Below are positions 18,577 through 27,187 of a stretch of 64,000 nt of DNA, piece by piece. Position 1 is the stretch's first letter; every line of letters begins with the position of its first letter. The position numbers and the translations under genes were made by a program. This stretch comes from Alteromonas sp. KUL42 (GTDB lineage Bacteria; Pseudomonadota; Gammaproteobacteria; Enterobacterales; Alteromonadaceae): the NCBI RefSeq assembly GCF_006538325.1, contig NZ_BJKK01000003.1:372001-436000 (forward strand). The letters run 5' to 3'. The notes under the pieces are model-generated. The model was not told where the DNA came from, ran no database searches, and saw only the letters and a program-made list of their open reading frames with translations.

Positions 18577-19596
18577 TTACTCGCTCAATACTGCCTTAAA
18601 CGCTTCAACAACAAGCTTGCAGTCTGCGCTGCTTACATCTTTATGTAACACAAAGCGCATTTGCTCGCCGGCACTAATTTTGATGCCTTTTTCTAGAAGC
18701 TTTTCGGCAAGCTCGGCAAATGAAAGCTGGCCCTGATATTCGACGAACAGCATATTGGTAAACTGTTTTGTGACTGTCAGTTCATCGAGCTCGTTAAGCT
18801 CTGTGGCTAAAAACTCGGCGTTGAAATGATCTTCAATCAACCTATTAATGTTGTTTTCTAGTGCGAATATGCCGGCTGCTGCGACAATCCCAGCTTGGCG
18901 CATACCACCGCCGAGCATTTTTCGCCATTTGTGGGCTTCATGAATAAAGTCTTTCGGTCCACATAAAATACTGCCAAGTGGCGTGCCTAAACCTTTCGAT
19001 AAACAAATAGAAACTGAATCCATCTGCGAGGTAATTGCCGATACAGGCACATTGTGGTGTACCGCTGCGTTAAATACGCGTGCGCCATCAAGATGTAAAC
19101 TAATACCGGCGTCGTTACAAAATACACGGGCTTCGTCTAGGTACGACATAGGCAGAGCTTGCCCGCCTACGGTATTTTCGATTGATAGTAAACGTGTGCG
19201 CGCAAAATGATGATCGTCAGGTTTAATTTTCTTTTTTGCGATATCTAATGGAATTGTACCGTTTGCCGCAAACTCGATAGGCTGAGGTTGAATGCTGCCT
19301 AATACAGCCGCGCCACCGCCTTCGTATTTATAAGTATGGGCGTCTTGACCAACAATGTATTCGTCACCACGCTGACAATGGGCCAGTAAGGCAAGTAAGT
19401 TACTTTGCGTACCGCTTGGAGCAAATAACGCAGCTTCATGGCCGGTTAGTTCTGCGGCTTTTTGTTGTAGCGCATTCACGGTTGGATCATCGCCAAACAC
19501 GTCATCGCCAACAGGCGCATTAGCCATTGCGTCACGCATAGCTTTACAAGGTTGGGTAACGGTATCACTGCGCAGATCAATTATTTTTGTTGTCAT
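18577..19596 (-). CDS. ltaE: LtaE, low-specificity L-threonine aldolase
   Basis: PLP enzyme that splits L-threonine and L-allo-threonine to glycine and acetaldehyde. The 339 residues begin with the signature [12 protein letters not shown], then [27 protein letters not shown], the PLP-stacking histidine in [13 protein letters not shown], the aspartate in [11 protein letters not shown] and the Schiff-base lysine K201 in [14 protein letters not shown]. Convergent with mnmC, with only 14 bp between the genes. Its upstream region has a run of degenerate 11-12 bp repeats containing cttatat (about 19609-19651). Confidence 0.95.
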   Translation of the reverse strand: MTTKIIDLRSDTVTQPCKAMRDAMANAPVGDDVFGDDPTVNALQQKAAELTGHEAALFAPSGTQSNLLALLAHCQRGDEYIVGQDAHTYKYEGGGAAVLGSIQPQPIEFAANGTIPLDIAKKKIKPDDHHFARTRLLSIENTVGGQALPMSYLDEARVFCNDAGISLHLDGARVFNAAVHHNVPVSAITSQMDSVSICLSKGLGTPLGSILCGPKDFIHEAHKWRKMLGGGMRQAGIVAAAGIFALENNINRLIEDHFNAEFLATELNELDELTVTKQFTNMLFVEYQGQLSFAELAEKLLEKGIKISAGEQMRFVLHKDVSSADCKLVVEAFKAVLSE

Positions 19597-19814
19597 TATA
19601 GTTACTTATTTTTGTACTTATATTTGAGCTTATATTAGTGCTTATATGTGCTATTAAGTTTTTGAGTGTAACTGTCGTTTTTTGTACATTCAATGGCAAA
19701 GCGACAAAGCCATTTTGACTTTACCGTGCTGAATAAGAACCACACAGACTGAGGGCTGGGTAAATTCGTAATGCGGGTCCCGCCCTTTTACAAAATGCAG
19801 TCTCGTTACAGCGC

Positions 19815-19991
19815 CTAAATCGGTGATATTGACACTGCGATTCTAAACTTTGGAGAGATAATGCGTCGTCTCATCGCTTTGGTTTCGTCATCCCAAACAA
19901 AGGTATTTCCATTTCCGTGATTAACAGAGCCACCTGTCGTTTCCATTGAACCAAAGGCCTTAGTGCCTGCGCCTATAAATTTAGTAACGAT
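19815..19991 (-). pseudogene. Possible coding remnant in the ltaE-esterase gap
   Basis: Within the 414-bp gap 19597-20010, a minus-strand frame is open from 19991 to a TAG at 19815-19817, about 58 codons, and reads like protein: FIGAGTKAFGSMETTGG, SVNHGNGNTFVWDDETKAM. An internal ATG (19944-19946) would give 43 residues. It has no promoter or ribosome-binding site and a stop codon precedes it, so it looks like the 3' tail of a lost gene. I do not recognise the family. A nearby pectinesterase relic suggests that a polysaccharide-degradation locus has decayed here. The rest of the gap holds only a weak aatggc/gccatt stem near 19691-19713. Confidence 0.3.
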
Positions 19992-20010
19992 CTACGCGGT
20001 AAAGATAAAC

Positions 20011-20985
20011 CTACGGTTTTTTTCCTTGCTGACGAAGCCGCTGTAAAAACGTATCTATCCACTGTGCTGTCTGGCTAAGATAGGGCTCAAACAACCAGTA
20101 TGTATGAAGCGTTTCATCCAGTTCTATGTACTGGTTCACAATCCCGTACTGTTCCAAAGTGCTGGTGAGCTCCTCACTACCTGCGGTAAATCTGAGCTGC
20201 CCGCTGCTGATGATAAGCGTAGCAGGTGAGTTGGAATTCAAGTGGGTTACGGCTGAGGCCTGCTGCCACACATCTGGATTAGACTCGTAATCGCCACCTA
20301 ACCATAAAGCAGCGGCTGAATGTGCTTTCTTCTTGTTTTCAAACTTCAATGCCAATGGCGTCGTAAAATCCAGTACGCCATCCAGGGAGATCACTGCGTT
20401 TACCTGAGTATTTTGTTTTGGATTAGAATGAAATTCCGCAACAGCCGATGCATGGCCAAGTAATGCGGCCATTTGCCCGCCAGAAGAGCCGCCACCAATG
20501 GCGATGTTATCTGGCTCTATTTGTAATAAATCACTGCGCTGCTTTACCCAGTTAATAGCGTCATTAATGTCTATCAGGCCTGCCGGATATTTGGCTTCAA
20601 CTGACAAACGGTATTCAGGCGTGATAACCAGATAGCCCCGTTGAGACAGCAAATTAGCCAACGGATAAAAATGAGATTTGTTACCCGAACGCCAACCACC
20701 ACCGTGCACTAGAATAATGGCCTGGCCGTTTTTATTTTCTACCGAAGGATGAAAAATATCTAAGTGCAAATCACGACCACCTATGGTTTTATAGGGCTGC
20801 TCAAATTTAATGGATTGTCCCGGTCGAAACTGTAATACCGGCCAGCGAATTTCAGGGTGTTTTGCTTTGTTGCGCGCAAAGCGCTCACCAGGTGAGTAAC
20901 TGTCATCAACAACAATATCAACGGCCTTCGCCACACCGCTATACATTCCGCCAATAAGGACAAATACTGCTAACCAACTTTTCAT
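20011..20985 (-). CDS. Secreted alpha/beta hydrolase (esterase/BD-FAE type)
   Basis: Likely periplasmic or secreted carboxylesterase of 324 residues. It has a signal peptide (cleavage probably after GVAKA), the oxyanion motif HGGGW near residue 95, the nucleophile elbow GGGSSGGQMAALLGHA near 165, and a C-terminal histidine in DETLHTYW. The plan matches the BD-FAE/acetyl-esterase branch of alpha/beta hydrolases, which often deacetylate plant polysaccharides. The relic of a pectinesterase immediately upstream fits that role. Substrate remains inferred from context. Confidence 0.82.
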   Translation of the reverse strand: MKSWLAVFVLIGGMYSGVAKAVDIVVDDSYSPGERFARNKAKHPEIRWPVLQFRPGQSIKFEQPYKTIGGRDLHLDIFHPSVENKNGQAIILVHGGGWRSGNKSHFYPLANLLSQRGYLVITPEYRLSVEAKYPAGLIDINDAINWVKQRSDLLQIEPDNIAIGGGSSGGQMAALLGHASAVAEFHSNPKQNTQVNAVISLDGVLDFTTPLALKFENKKKAHSAAALWLGGDYESNPDVWQQASAVTHLNSNSPATLIISSGQLRFTAGSEELTSTLEQYGIVNQYIELDETLHTYWLFEPYLSQTAQWIDTFLQRLRQQGKKP

Positions 20986-21014
20986 AACACATCACCACTT
21001 CTTATCATCGGTGA

Positions 21015-21425
21015 AAACCGGATATAGTCATACTTAGTCGAGCCGCCATTAGCACCGACAGCCACATACACCCAAAAGGCTGGCACAACTGGGACAACCT
21101 GAAAAATGAAGGTTCAGTGACTTTTATTGAAGGCAACAATAGCGGCCCTTGTGCAGGCACAACTGAAAGAGTCTACTGGGCACACTCTCTTCCCATTGCT
21201 TGCGTTGAAGATATTTCACCTGCGCATGTTTTCGGAAACTGGCAGCCCCCAAACGACAAGATTAAATGGAGAGTGCGAGTACGAAACTCTATTTTTGAAA
21301 GTACTATTTTTGACAGTGCCTTTTTTGAGCTGAGCACTACTGTATATGTTCTGAAACGGTATGAACTAAAGTACTCACCTACAAGTAGGAGCTTGAGCTT
21401 GTTTGAGGCTATAAACTACCCCTAA
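21015..21425 (+). pseudogene. Pectinesterase C-terminal remnant
   Basis: A plus-strand frame preceded directly by a TGA (21012-21014) encodes the C-terminal part of a pectin methylesterase: SHIHPKGWHNWDN, then VTFIEGNNSGPCAGTTERVYW and the terminal SPAHVFGNWQP. These correspond to the family's conserved GWHNW, NSSGPGA and final G(N/D)W segments as I know them. The catalytic aspartates and glutamines, which lie further upstream in the family, are absent. After GNWQP (about 21250) the frame runs on without recognisable similarity to a TAA at 21423-21425. No start or ribosome-binding site is seen. The gene is clearly broken. It may have moved with the adjacent esterase. Confidence 0.75.
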
Positions 21426-21427
21426 AA

Positions 21428-21446
21428 CCGCGCTTATTCAGCGCGG
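21428..21446 (-). terminator. Intrinsic terminator of the FlgO-family operon
   Basis: A 7-bp GC-rich stem (21428-21434 with 21440-21446) with a 5-base loop overlaps the stop codon of the last lipoprotein gene. On the minus strand it is followed by TTTT. Confidence 0.75.
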
Positions 21447-22189
21447 AAGACACCTGCGGTTTTATTTAGGTCCATAACAATAAAAGCAGGAATATAAATA
21501 TTCGCGCTTGCTACCACCTGCTTGTTTTCTAACGCAATAATACGGGCGTTTACACGAACGCCCCTATCGTGCTCAATAATGGTGCCTGTCACAACGTGAT
21601 CCATAGCCACCTGCTCTGCCAACGATTTACCATCGCGGGTTAGAACAAAATCGCCTACGGGTGTTACCGTGATGCCACCGGCTAACTTAAAGTCAATGAT
21701 AGACAAACCAAAATCTTGGAGCTCTGCAATAAGGTATTCAGATAATTGATTACCCAATACTGTGCTTTCACCAAGTGAATGATTAAGTCGTACAAAACTC
21801 GCAATACCCACCATATCTTGATGTGAAAGGCCATTGGCATTTTCCATCAACTCCATGGCTAACTGAGACGCGTAGTCATTCAGTCGCTTATGGGTTTGCG
21901 AAGGGAAGAACCCTTGATGAATGGGATCTCTGTAGCCAGGGTCAACCGCCACGTGCTGCTCGTATTCTCTATCGCGAGAATCAGGTGTGTAAACTAGCCC
22001 TGAGTTTCTTGGCACAGACACGGGCTCTGCATCGTGATTGATATCACCATCATCACCCAACCAAAACGACCCCATTGAACCGCTACTTGCACAGCCACCC
22101 AATATACTCGCTGCACTGAACAATGCTAATGACATCAACCCAGTACGTGCTTTTTTTATAAACCCAAAACGTGTCTTTTTAATCAACAT
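21434..22189 (-). CDS. FlgO-family outer-membrane lipoprotein (third of three)
   Basis: Predicted lipoprotein of 251 residues: basic N-terminus, hydrophobic segment and lipobox LGGC. The mature part has the FlgO domain pattern also seen in its two upstream neighbours: an ASQLAMELMENA helix, VRLNHSLGESTVLGNQLSEY, FKLAGGITVTPVGDFVLTRD, VVTGTIIEHDRGVRVNARI and VVASANIYIPAF. I chose ATG 22187-22189 because AAGAGG lies six bases upstream; a GTG at 22207 would overlap the preceding gene and place this ribosome site inside the coding region. FlgO proteins are linked to flagellar outer-membrane structures in Vibrio, but no flagellar genes are nearby. Confidence 0.85.
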   Translation of the reverse strand: MLIKKTRFGFIKKARTGLMSLALFSAASILGGCASSGSMGSFWLGDDGDINHDAEPVSVPRNSGLVYTPDSRDREYEQHVAVDPGYRDPIHQGFFPSQTHKRLNDYASQLAMELMENANGLSHQDMVGIASFVRLNHSLGESTVLGNQLSEYLIAELQDFGLSIIDFKLAGGITVTPVGDFVLTRDGKSLAEQVAMDHVVTGTIIEHDRGVRVNARIIALENKQVVASANIYIPAFIVMDLNKTAGVFRAE

Positions 22190-22199
22190 TGAAGGCCTC

Positions 22200-22964
22200 T
22201 TAACCACGGCTCAGTTTCACGCCATCTCGCTCACCACCTTGACCACTTCCGTCACTGGGGATAAGCGCATCAACCACATAAAATGGCACTAGCATTTGCG
22301 CACTGGCAACAACGGCGCGTGATTCCATGCCGAGTATACGAGCATTCACTAACACACCACCTTGATGCTTGGTCATGGTGCCGGTAAGTACATACTCAAT
22401 GGGCAAGCTACTGCTTAATTCTAGGTAGTCTCGACTTAATACGAAGTCTCCACCTTCAGTGATACGGATATATTCGGTAGCTTTGAAGTCGATAACGGGT
22501 ACGCGGAATTTATGCAGTTCGTGAACGAAAGACTCAGCCATTTGACGGCCCAACAAATCCGTTTCTTGAAGGTTGGTATCAAGCAATGCAAAATGGGTAA
22601 CGCCAATGGGCGTCTTATCGTTCACATACTCCATATTCGCAATCAAGTCTTGTGTCATGTTTTTGACGTAATCGCCAATATGTTTGGTCAAAGGTCGCCC
22701 TTTATACGCGCCTTGTACACTCGAATACATTGGTGGCTGACCGATTGCGCCGAAAGCGTCCATCGAACGGGACTGCGATTCATCATCGTCGCGGCGAGAT
22801 TGCCCTGGGGCTCTATCTTGCGCGGTTACGTCAATCACATTCATGGCTGGGCGCGCAGGCGCTTGTGTCGCAACTTGCTCTTCATCTGCCATCATAGAAC
22901 ATCCAGACATACCTACCGCTGAAGCCGTTAGCATGAGCAATGCATAGTGATTTCTTCGTTTCAT
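22200..22964 (-). CDS. FlgO-family outer-membrane lipoprotein (second of three)
   Basis: The 254-residue lipoprotein has lipobox MSGC after a short signal sequence, then a polar linker rich in Arg/Asp/Ser, then a FlgO domain with THFALLDTNLQETDLLGRQM, FVLSRDYLELSSSLPIEYVL, TGTMTKHQGGVLVNARILGM and VVASAQMLVPFY. The start ATG follows GAGGTAA, which overlaps the stop codon of the upstream gene, so the pair is translationally linked. It is clearly paralogous to the genes on both sides, with most divergence in the linker. Confidence 0.87.
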   Translation of the reverse strand: MKRRNHYALLMLTASAVGMSGCSMMADEEQVATQAPARPAMNVIDVTAQDRAPGQSRRDDDESQSRSMDAFGAIGQPPMYSSVQGAYKGRPLTKHIGDYVKNMTQDLIANMEYVNDKTPIGVTHFALLDTNLQETDLLGRQMAESFVHELHKFRVPVIDFKATEYIRITEGGDFVLSRDYLELSSSLPIEYVLTGTMTKHQGGVLVNARILGMESRAVVASAQMLVPFYVVDALIPSDGSGQGGERDGVKLSRG

Positions 22965-22968
22965 ATAA

Positions 22969-23631
22969 TTACCTCATACCTTCGGTTCTATAAAGCTTGC
23001 CATTACGCGTTGTAACTTGCTCTTCTTGCCAGAACAAGTCAGCTGGGAAAAAACGTGTTGCGGCCGCAACTACATCTTTGCTTCGCGCATTCACGATACG
23101 TGCGTTTACCACGGCACCCGACTCTTGATATACCAAGGTACCGGTAATGTAGAAATCAACTACTTCAATGGCCGATAAACGGTCAATATCGCGCGTTAAA
23201 ATTTGATCGCTTTGTTCACTTACAATTATATCGTTTGAAAGCTTGAATTCTTTAGTAGAGAACCCGCGCTTAGACGCCTCAGTTATCATACCCTGCTCTA
23301 ACTGATGCCCCAGCATCATTAGTGGCTGTTGATGATTTGGGTCGTACTTCATGGTATCAACCGGAACAAACCCCACTACAGCATAGCGATACTGACGTGA
23401 AGGCGTTACATCTGCAAACAATTCGTTGGCCAGTAAATACGTATGATATTCAACATTGCCCAATGCAGAGGTTACCTCCATTTCTGGTTGGGTTCGCTGT
23501 GACGTCGTTTGTGAAGAAGAGCATCCCGACACGCCTATAACCGCCATAACTGCTGCCATAACTGCGCCGACTGCCCAAGACGCCATCGCCGTTTTACCCG
23601 AAGTATCTCTATTCTTGTGAAAGTAAATCAT
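22969..23631 (-). CDS. FlgO-family outer-membrane lipoprotein (first of three)
   Basis: The 220-residue protein leads a three-gene operon. It has a long n-region, a hydrophobic segment, and lipobox VSGC. The FlgO domain begins near residue 60 with YHTYLLANELFADV and continues with YAVVGFVPVDT, EFKLSNDIIVSEQSDQILTRD, YITGTLVYQESGAVVNARIV and VVAAATRFFPADLFW. It lacks the Arg-rich linker of the second copy. Promoter and regulation are unknown; the 5' region is shared with the divergent ATPase gene. Three tandem paralogues may form a hetero-oligomeric outer-membrane structure. Confidence 0.85.
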   Translation of the reverse strand: MIYFHKNRDTSGKTAMASWAVGAVMAAVMAVIGVSGCSSSQTTSQRTQPEMEVTSALGNVEYHTYLLANELFADVTPSRQYRYAVVGFVPVDTMKYDPNHQQPLMMLGHQLEQGMITEASKRGFSTKEFKLSNDIIVSEQSDQILTRDIDRLSAIEVVDFYITGTLVYQESGAVVNARIVNARSKDVVAAATRFFPADLFWQEEQVTTRNGKLYRTEGMR

Positions 23632-24002
23632 GTCACTTTTCCATTTAAATCAGCGTCAGTTCACCGTCATATTTCCGGCGAAATACGGCTAATTTAGTGT
23701 CTTTCAACCTGTCTATGCTTACTTGAAAGCAAAAAGCGAACCATATCGACAAACCTAATGCTAAAAAAAATAGCTACATTTGCTTACGTTTAAAGGTGCC
23801 CAAATGACTAAAACGGCCGCAAAATGGCTTGAGCAGATAAACTTGTTTAAACAAGTTGTCTCAATGTGTACGGAATGAGGAAACACCTTGCCGCTTTTAG
23901 TCACCACGCTGCCACGCATAGCAGTATTGACAGAGCTGCCGTTGACAAGTGTCAAAAAAAATCGACAATGGAATTCACACTTTCATTTCTATCGCTGTTT
24001 TC
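23632..24002. promoter_or_regulatory. Divergent control region with an 18-bp perfect palindrome
   Basis: This region separates the FlgO-family operon from the twin-ATPase gene. It contains the perfect palindrome AACTTGTTTAAACAAGTT at 23840-23857, a plausible dimeric operator. Its core CTTGTTTAA also occurs in the pdxB-leader inverted repeat. A 20-codon frame (23968-24030) overlapping the ATPase start may be chance. Confidence 0.45.
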
Positions 24003-25481
24003 ATGCTTTCTCTTAGTCAGTTTCAAATAAAATTATCAGAGCAATTCATCTCACCTGCCTTTTCCATCGAAATAACCACACCTGGCAACTATGTTTTAGC
24101 GGGAAGAAACAGTGCGGGAAAGTCACTTTTACTCACCGCTCTTGCAGGTAATGGCAAGCCAGTATCTGGACAACGAAATGCTGATGTCGTTATAGGCGAA
24201 GTATCTGTTGAAAAACAACAAGCGCTAATTGAAAAAGAAAAGCAAAAGGACAGTGCAGACATATTAGACGTTATCGCAACACCAACCCGAGTATTTGAGC
24301 TTTTTGCTCAAACGAATGCAGATTATCACACGCATCCTTTATACGAAGAGTTGGTACATGCACTGCGCATAGAACACATTTTAGATAACGCATTTCTATC
24401 ACTGTCTACTGGCGAAACACGCAAAGTCATTATTGTAATGGCATGGTTGAGCAATGCGTCACTTATCCTTCTTGACGAGCCTTTTGAAGGGTTAGATGTG
24501 GAAGCAATTGCGCACTTCAGTGCCTTTTTAAACTCACAAACCCAAGCTTCACTGATATTGAGCGCCAATAAACTTGCAGACATTCCTAAGCAAATGAAAG
24601 CGACACTTATTGTAATGGACAACTTAGCTGTTGCATGGCGTTCAGATTCCACGCTTTCTTATGAACAAATTTGTAATGAACTACGCACGTGGTTTGCACT
24701 TGGTGCAGAAGATGTCAGCGCACCTCCTGCCCTTACTCACGACAGAGAGAATACGTCTTACAGCAATAGCACCCAAGAGCAAAACACCCAAGAAAAGCCG
24801 CTGCCCGATACGCTCATTCAACTTGTTGATGGTTGGGTAAAATACGATAACCGCACTATTTTTGAAAACCTGAACTTCACGCTTAAGAAAAACGAACACT
24901 GGCAAATTACTGGCCCTAATGGTTCGGGTAAAACCTGCTTACTGCAAATGTTTACTGGCGACAATCCGCACTGCTATACCAACAACCTAACACTATTTGG
25001 CATAAAACGAGGAACGGGAGAAAGTATTTGGGATATTAAAAAGCACATTGGCATTATGTCGAATGCGCTGCACATGCAATACAAAGTGAGCGCAAGCCTA
25101 GAGCATGTGATTATTTCTGGCTTCCATGACAGTATTGGGCTTTATTCCAGACCTACATTAAAGGAGCGGGAGTGCGCTGAACAATGGCTTAGCGTATTAG
25201 GACTTCAAAGTAAAAAACACGATAGTTTTCAATCTCTGTCATTTGGCGATCAGCGTCTTGTACTGATTGCTCGCGCCATGGTTAAACACCCCACTTTACT
25301 CATTCTAGATGAGCCTTGTAACGGATTGGATGAATTCAATCGCCAGAAAACGCTCAAGCTTATTGATATTCTCGCCCGCACCGGAAATAGCACGCTGTTA
25401 TATGTAACCCATAACAGTGAAGAACGTATTCCCAGTATTCAGCATGTTCTAAATATGCGTGACTATAATCCGAAAACCTGA
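24003..25481 (+). CDS. ModF-like twin ATP-binding cassette protein
   Basis: Soluble protein of about 492 residues with two ABC ATPase domains and no membrane segment in its core. Domain 1: Walker A AGRNSAGKSLLL, signature LSTGETRKV, Walker B LILLDEPFEGLD. Domain 2: Walker A GPNGSGKTCLLQ, signature LSFGDQRLVLIARAMV, Walker B LLILDEPCNGLD followed by a switch histidine in YVTHNSEE. This plan and the sequence around each motif match ModF/PhrA of E. coli, found with molybdate genes but of unclear function. No mod genes are here. A GTG at 23949 would add 18 residues; the ATG at 24003 matches the family's N-terminus, though neither has a good ribosome site. Confidence 0.83.
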   Translation: MLSLSQFQIKLSEQFISPAFSIEITTPGNYVLAGRNSAGKSLLLTALAGNGKPVSGQRNADVVIGEVSVEKQQALIEKEKQKDSADILDVIATPTRVFELFAQTNADYHTHPLYEELVHALRIEHILDNAFLSLSTGETRKVIIVMAWLSNASLILLDEPFEGLDVEAIAHFSAFLNSQTQASLILSANKLADIPKQMKATLIVMDNLAVAWRSDSTLSYEQICNELRTWFALGAEDVSAPPALTHDRENTSYSNSTQEQNTQEKPLPDTLIQLVDGWVKYDNRTIFENLNFTLKKNEHWQITGPNGSGKTCLLQMFTGDNPHCYTNNLTLFGIKRGTGESIWDIKKHIGIMSNALHMQYKVSASLEHVIISGFHDSIGLYSRPTLKERECAEQWLSVLGLQSKKHDSFQSLSFGDQRLVLIARAMVKHPTLLILDEPCNGLDEFNRQKTLKLIDILARTGNSTLLYVTHNSEERIPSIQHVLNMRDYNPKT

Positions 25482-25702
25482 TGACCTTTCGCTATAAATA
25501 GTGCTGAGAATAAGTATCGGGTTGTTTGTCGTACAGAAAAAGTACGATTTCATTTGATTATCTTGGTATCAGCTTGCATTCTAGATGTTGTCGTGCCTCA
25601 TCAATACGCTAGCGCGTGTGCTTTTAATTAGCAGGTGTATTGCGTTAATGGCAAGGATGTCGTACCCCAAGGCTCAATAGCCCCAACAATAACGAGAACA
25701 TT

Positions 25703-27187
25703 ATGAAGACACGCTTATTGATTGCGTCAGGTTGCCTGTCGCTCTTACTTACCGGTTGTGGCCAAGGCCCGAATACCGAATCCACCTCTAATGCCAGTAC
25801 CCCAGATACAGCAAAAATAGTCGATGTAGCAAGCAAGCTTGATGTTTCCGACATGCAGGTAAACTACAACGTACCTGTTGAATATTTTACCTTAGACAAT
25901 GGACTGAAAGTGGTGTTGTCAAAGGATGATACGGCCCCTATTGTCACCGTTGCTGTGTATTACAATATTGGATTTCGCAACGAACCTAAAGATCGTACGG
26001 GCTTTGCTCACCTTTTCGAGCATATGATGTTTCAGGGCTCAGAAAACTTGGGGAAAATGGAATTTATCAAACTGGTAAATGACAATGGCGGTGTGCTTAA
26101 CGGCTCGACTCGTTTTGACTTTACTAATTACTTCGAGATTATTCCTGCGCATAAGCTAGAAACATTTTTATGGGCTGAGGCCGATAGAATGAAAGGCTTA
26201 GCCATCACACAAGACAATTTAACCAACCAACAAGGTGTGGTTAAGAACGAAGTAAAGGTTAATGTACTCAACCAACCATACGGCGGTTTCCCTTGGCTAG
26301 ACATGCCACAGTATGCCTTTAATAATTGGTACAATGCGCATAATTTCTATGGTGATTTAGCCGACTTAGATGCAGCCAACCTAGAAGATGTCGATGCGTT
26401 TTTTAATATGTACTATTCACCCAATAATGCCGTACTTGCCGTGGTCGGTGATATTGAAGTGGCTGAAGCCAAAGTCCTTGTTGAAAAGTATTTTGCCTCT
26501 ATTCCTTCAGCTGATTTAGCCCCACAACCTGATTTAACCGAACTGCGCCAAGAGAAAGAAAAAGTCTTCAATAAATTCGACAAGCTAGCGCCAAAGCCTG
26601 CTTATGCGTTTGCTTATAAAATGCCGCCTCGAGATACTCCAGAATATTATGCAATGGGCATTATCGACCAAATTCTCGTACAAGGTGAAGACAGCTTACT
26701 TTACCAAGAGCTGGTGAAGAACAAGCAAATAACGGGCAGTGTTGGCGGAGGGATAAATTACCTTTTAGGCAATATGTTCAATTATAACGGCCCAATGTTA
26801 TGGATGAGTTCATTTACCCATGACGATAACGTCACACAAGAAGCCATCACAACTGCTATCGATAACGTGATTAGTCAACTGCAAGAAAAACCACTTACAG
26901 ATGATGAAATGTCCCGTGCGATTGTTAAGATCCGTTCCAGTTTGTTTGATGCCGTAGATGGTTTTTATGGTTTTGGTCGAGCCGATTTACTGGCCAGCTT
27001 TGCGTTGTTTGATAATGATCCGAACAAAATTAATGAACTAGAGAAAAACTTCAAACAAGTAACACCCGAAATCATTACTAAAACGGTGAAAGAGTATCTG
27101 CGCCCAACAAATCGCACCATATTAACCGTAACACCGGGTGAAGCGCCTGAAGATAAATCAGACACAGCAGCGGAACAAGGAGAGTAA
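25703..27187 (+). CDS. M16 family zinc metallopeptidase, active subunit, lipoprotein
   Basis: The 494-residue protein starts with a lipoprotein signal (lipobox LTGC at residues 16-19). The inverted zinc motif HLFEH is at 103-107 and the third ligand, E183, lies 76 residues after the second histidine, as in active M16 enzymes. The C-terminal half is the second M16 barrel-like domain with an R/Y pair (DSLLYQELVKN). It probably degrades peptides in the periplasm, anchored to a membrane. It overlaps the next gene by one base (TAATG) and should form a heterodimer with it, as in processing-peptidase-type pairs. Confidence 0.92.
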   Translation: MKTRLLIASGCLSLLLTGCGQGPNTESTSNASTPDTAKIVDVASKLDVSDMQVNYNVPVEYFTLDNGLKVVLSKDDTAPIVTVAVYYNIGFRNEPKDRTGFAHLFEHMMFQGSENLGKMEFIKLVNDNGGVLNGSTRFDFTNYFEIIPAHKLETFLWAEADRMKGLAITQDNLTNQQGVVKNEVKVNVLNQPYGGFPWLDMPQYAFNNWYNAHNFYGDLADLDAANLEDVDAFFNMYYSPNNAVLAVVGDIEVAEAKVLVEKYFASIPSADLAPQPDLTELRQEKEKVFNKFDKLAPKPAYAFAYKMPPRDTPEYYAMGIIDQILVQGEDSLLYQELVKNKQITGSVGGGINYLLGNMFNYNGPMLWMSSFTHDDNVTQEAITTAIDNVISQLQEKPLTDDEMSRAIVKIRSSLFDAVDGFYGFGRADLLASFALFDNDPNKINELEKNFKQVTPEIITKTVKEYLRPTNRTILTVTPGEAPEDKSDTAAEQGE

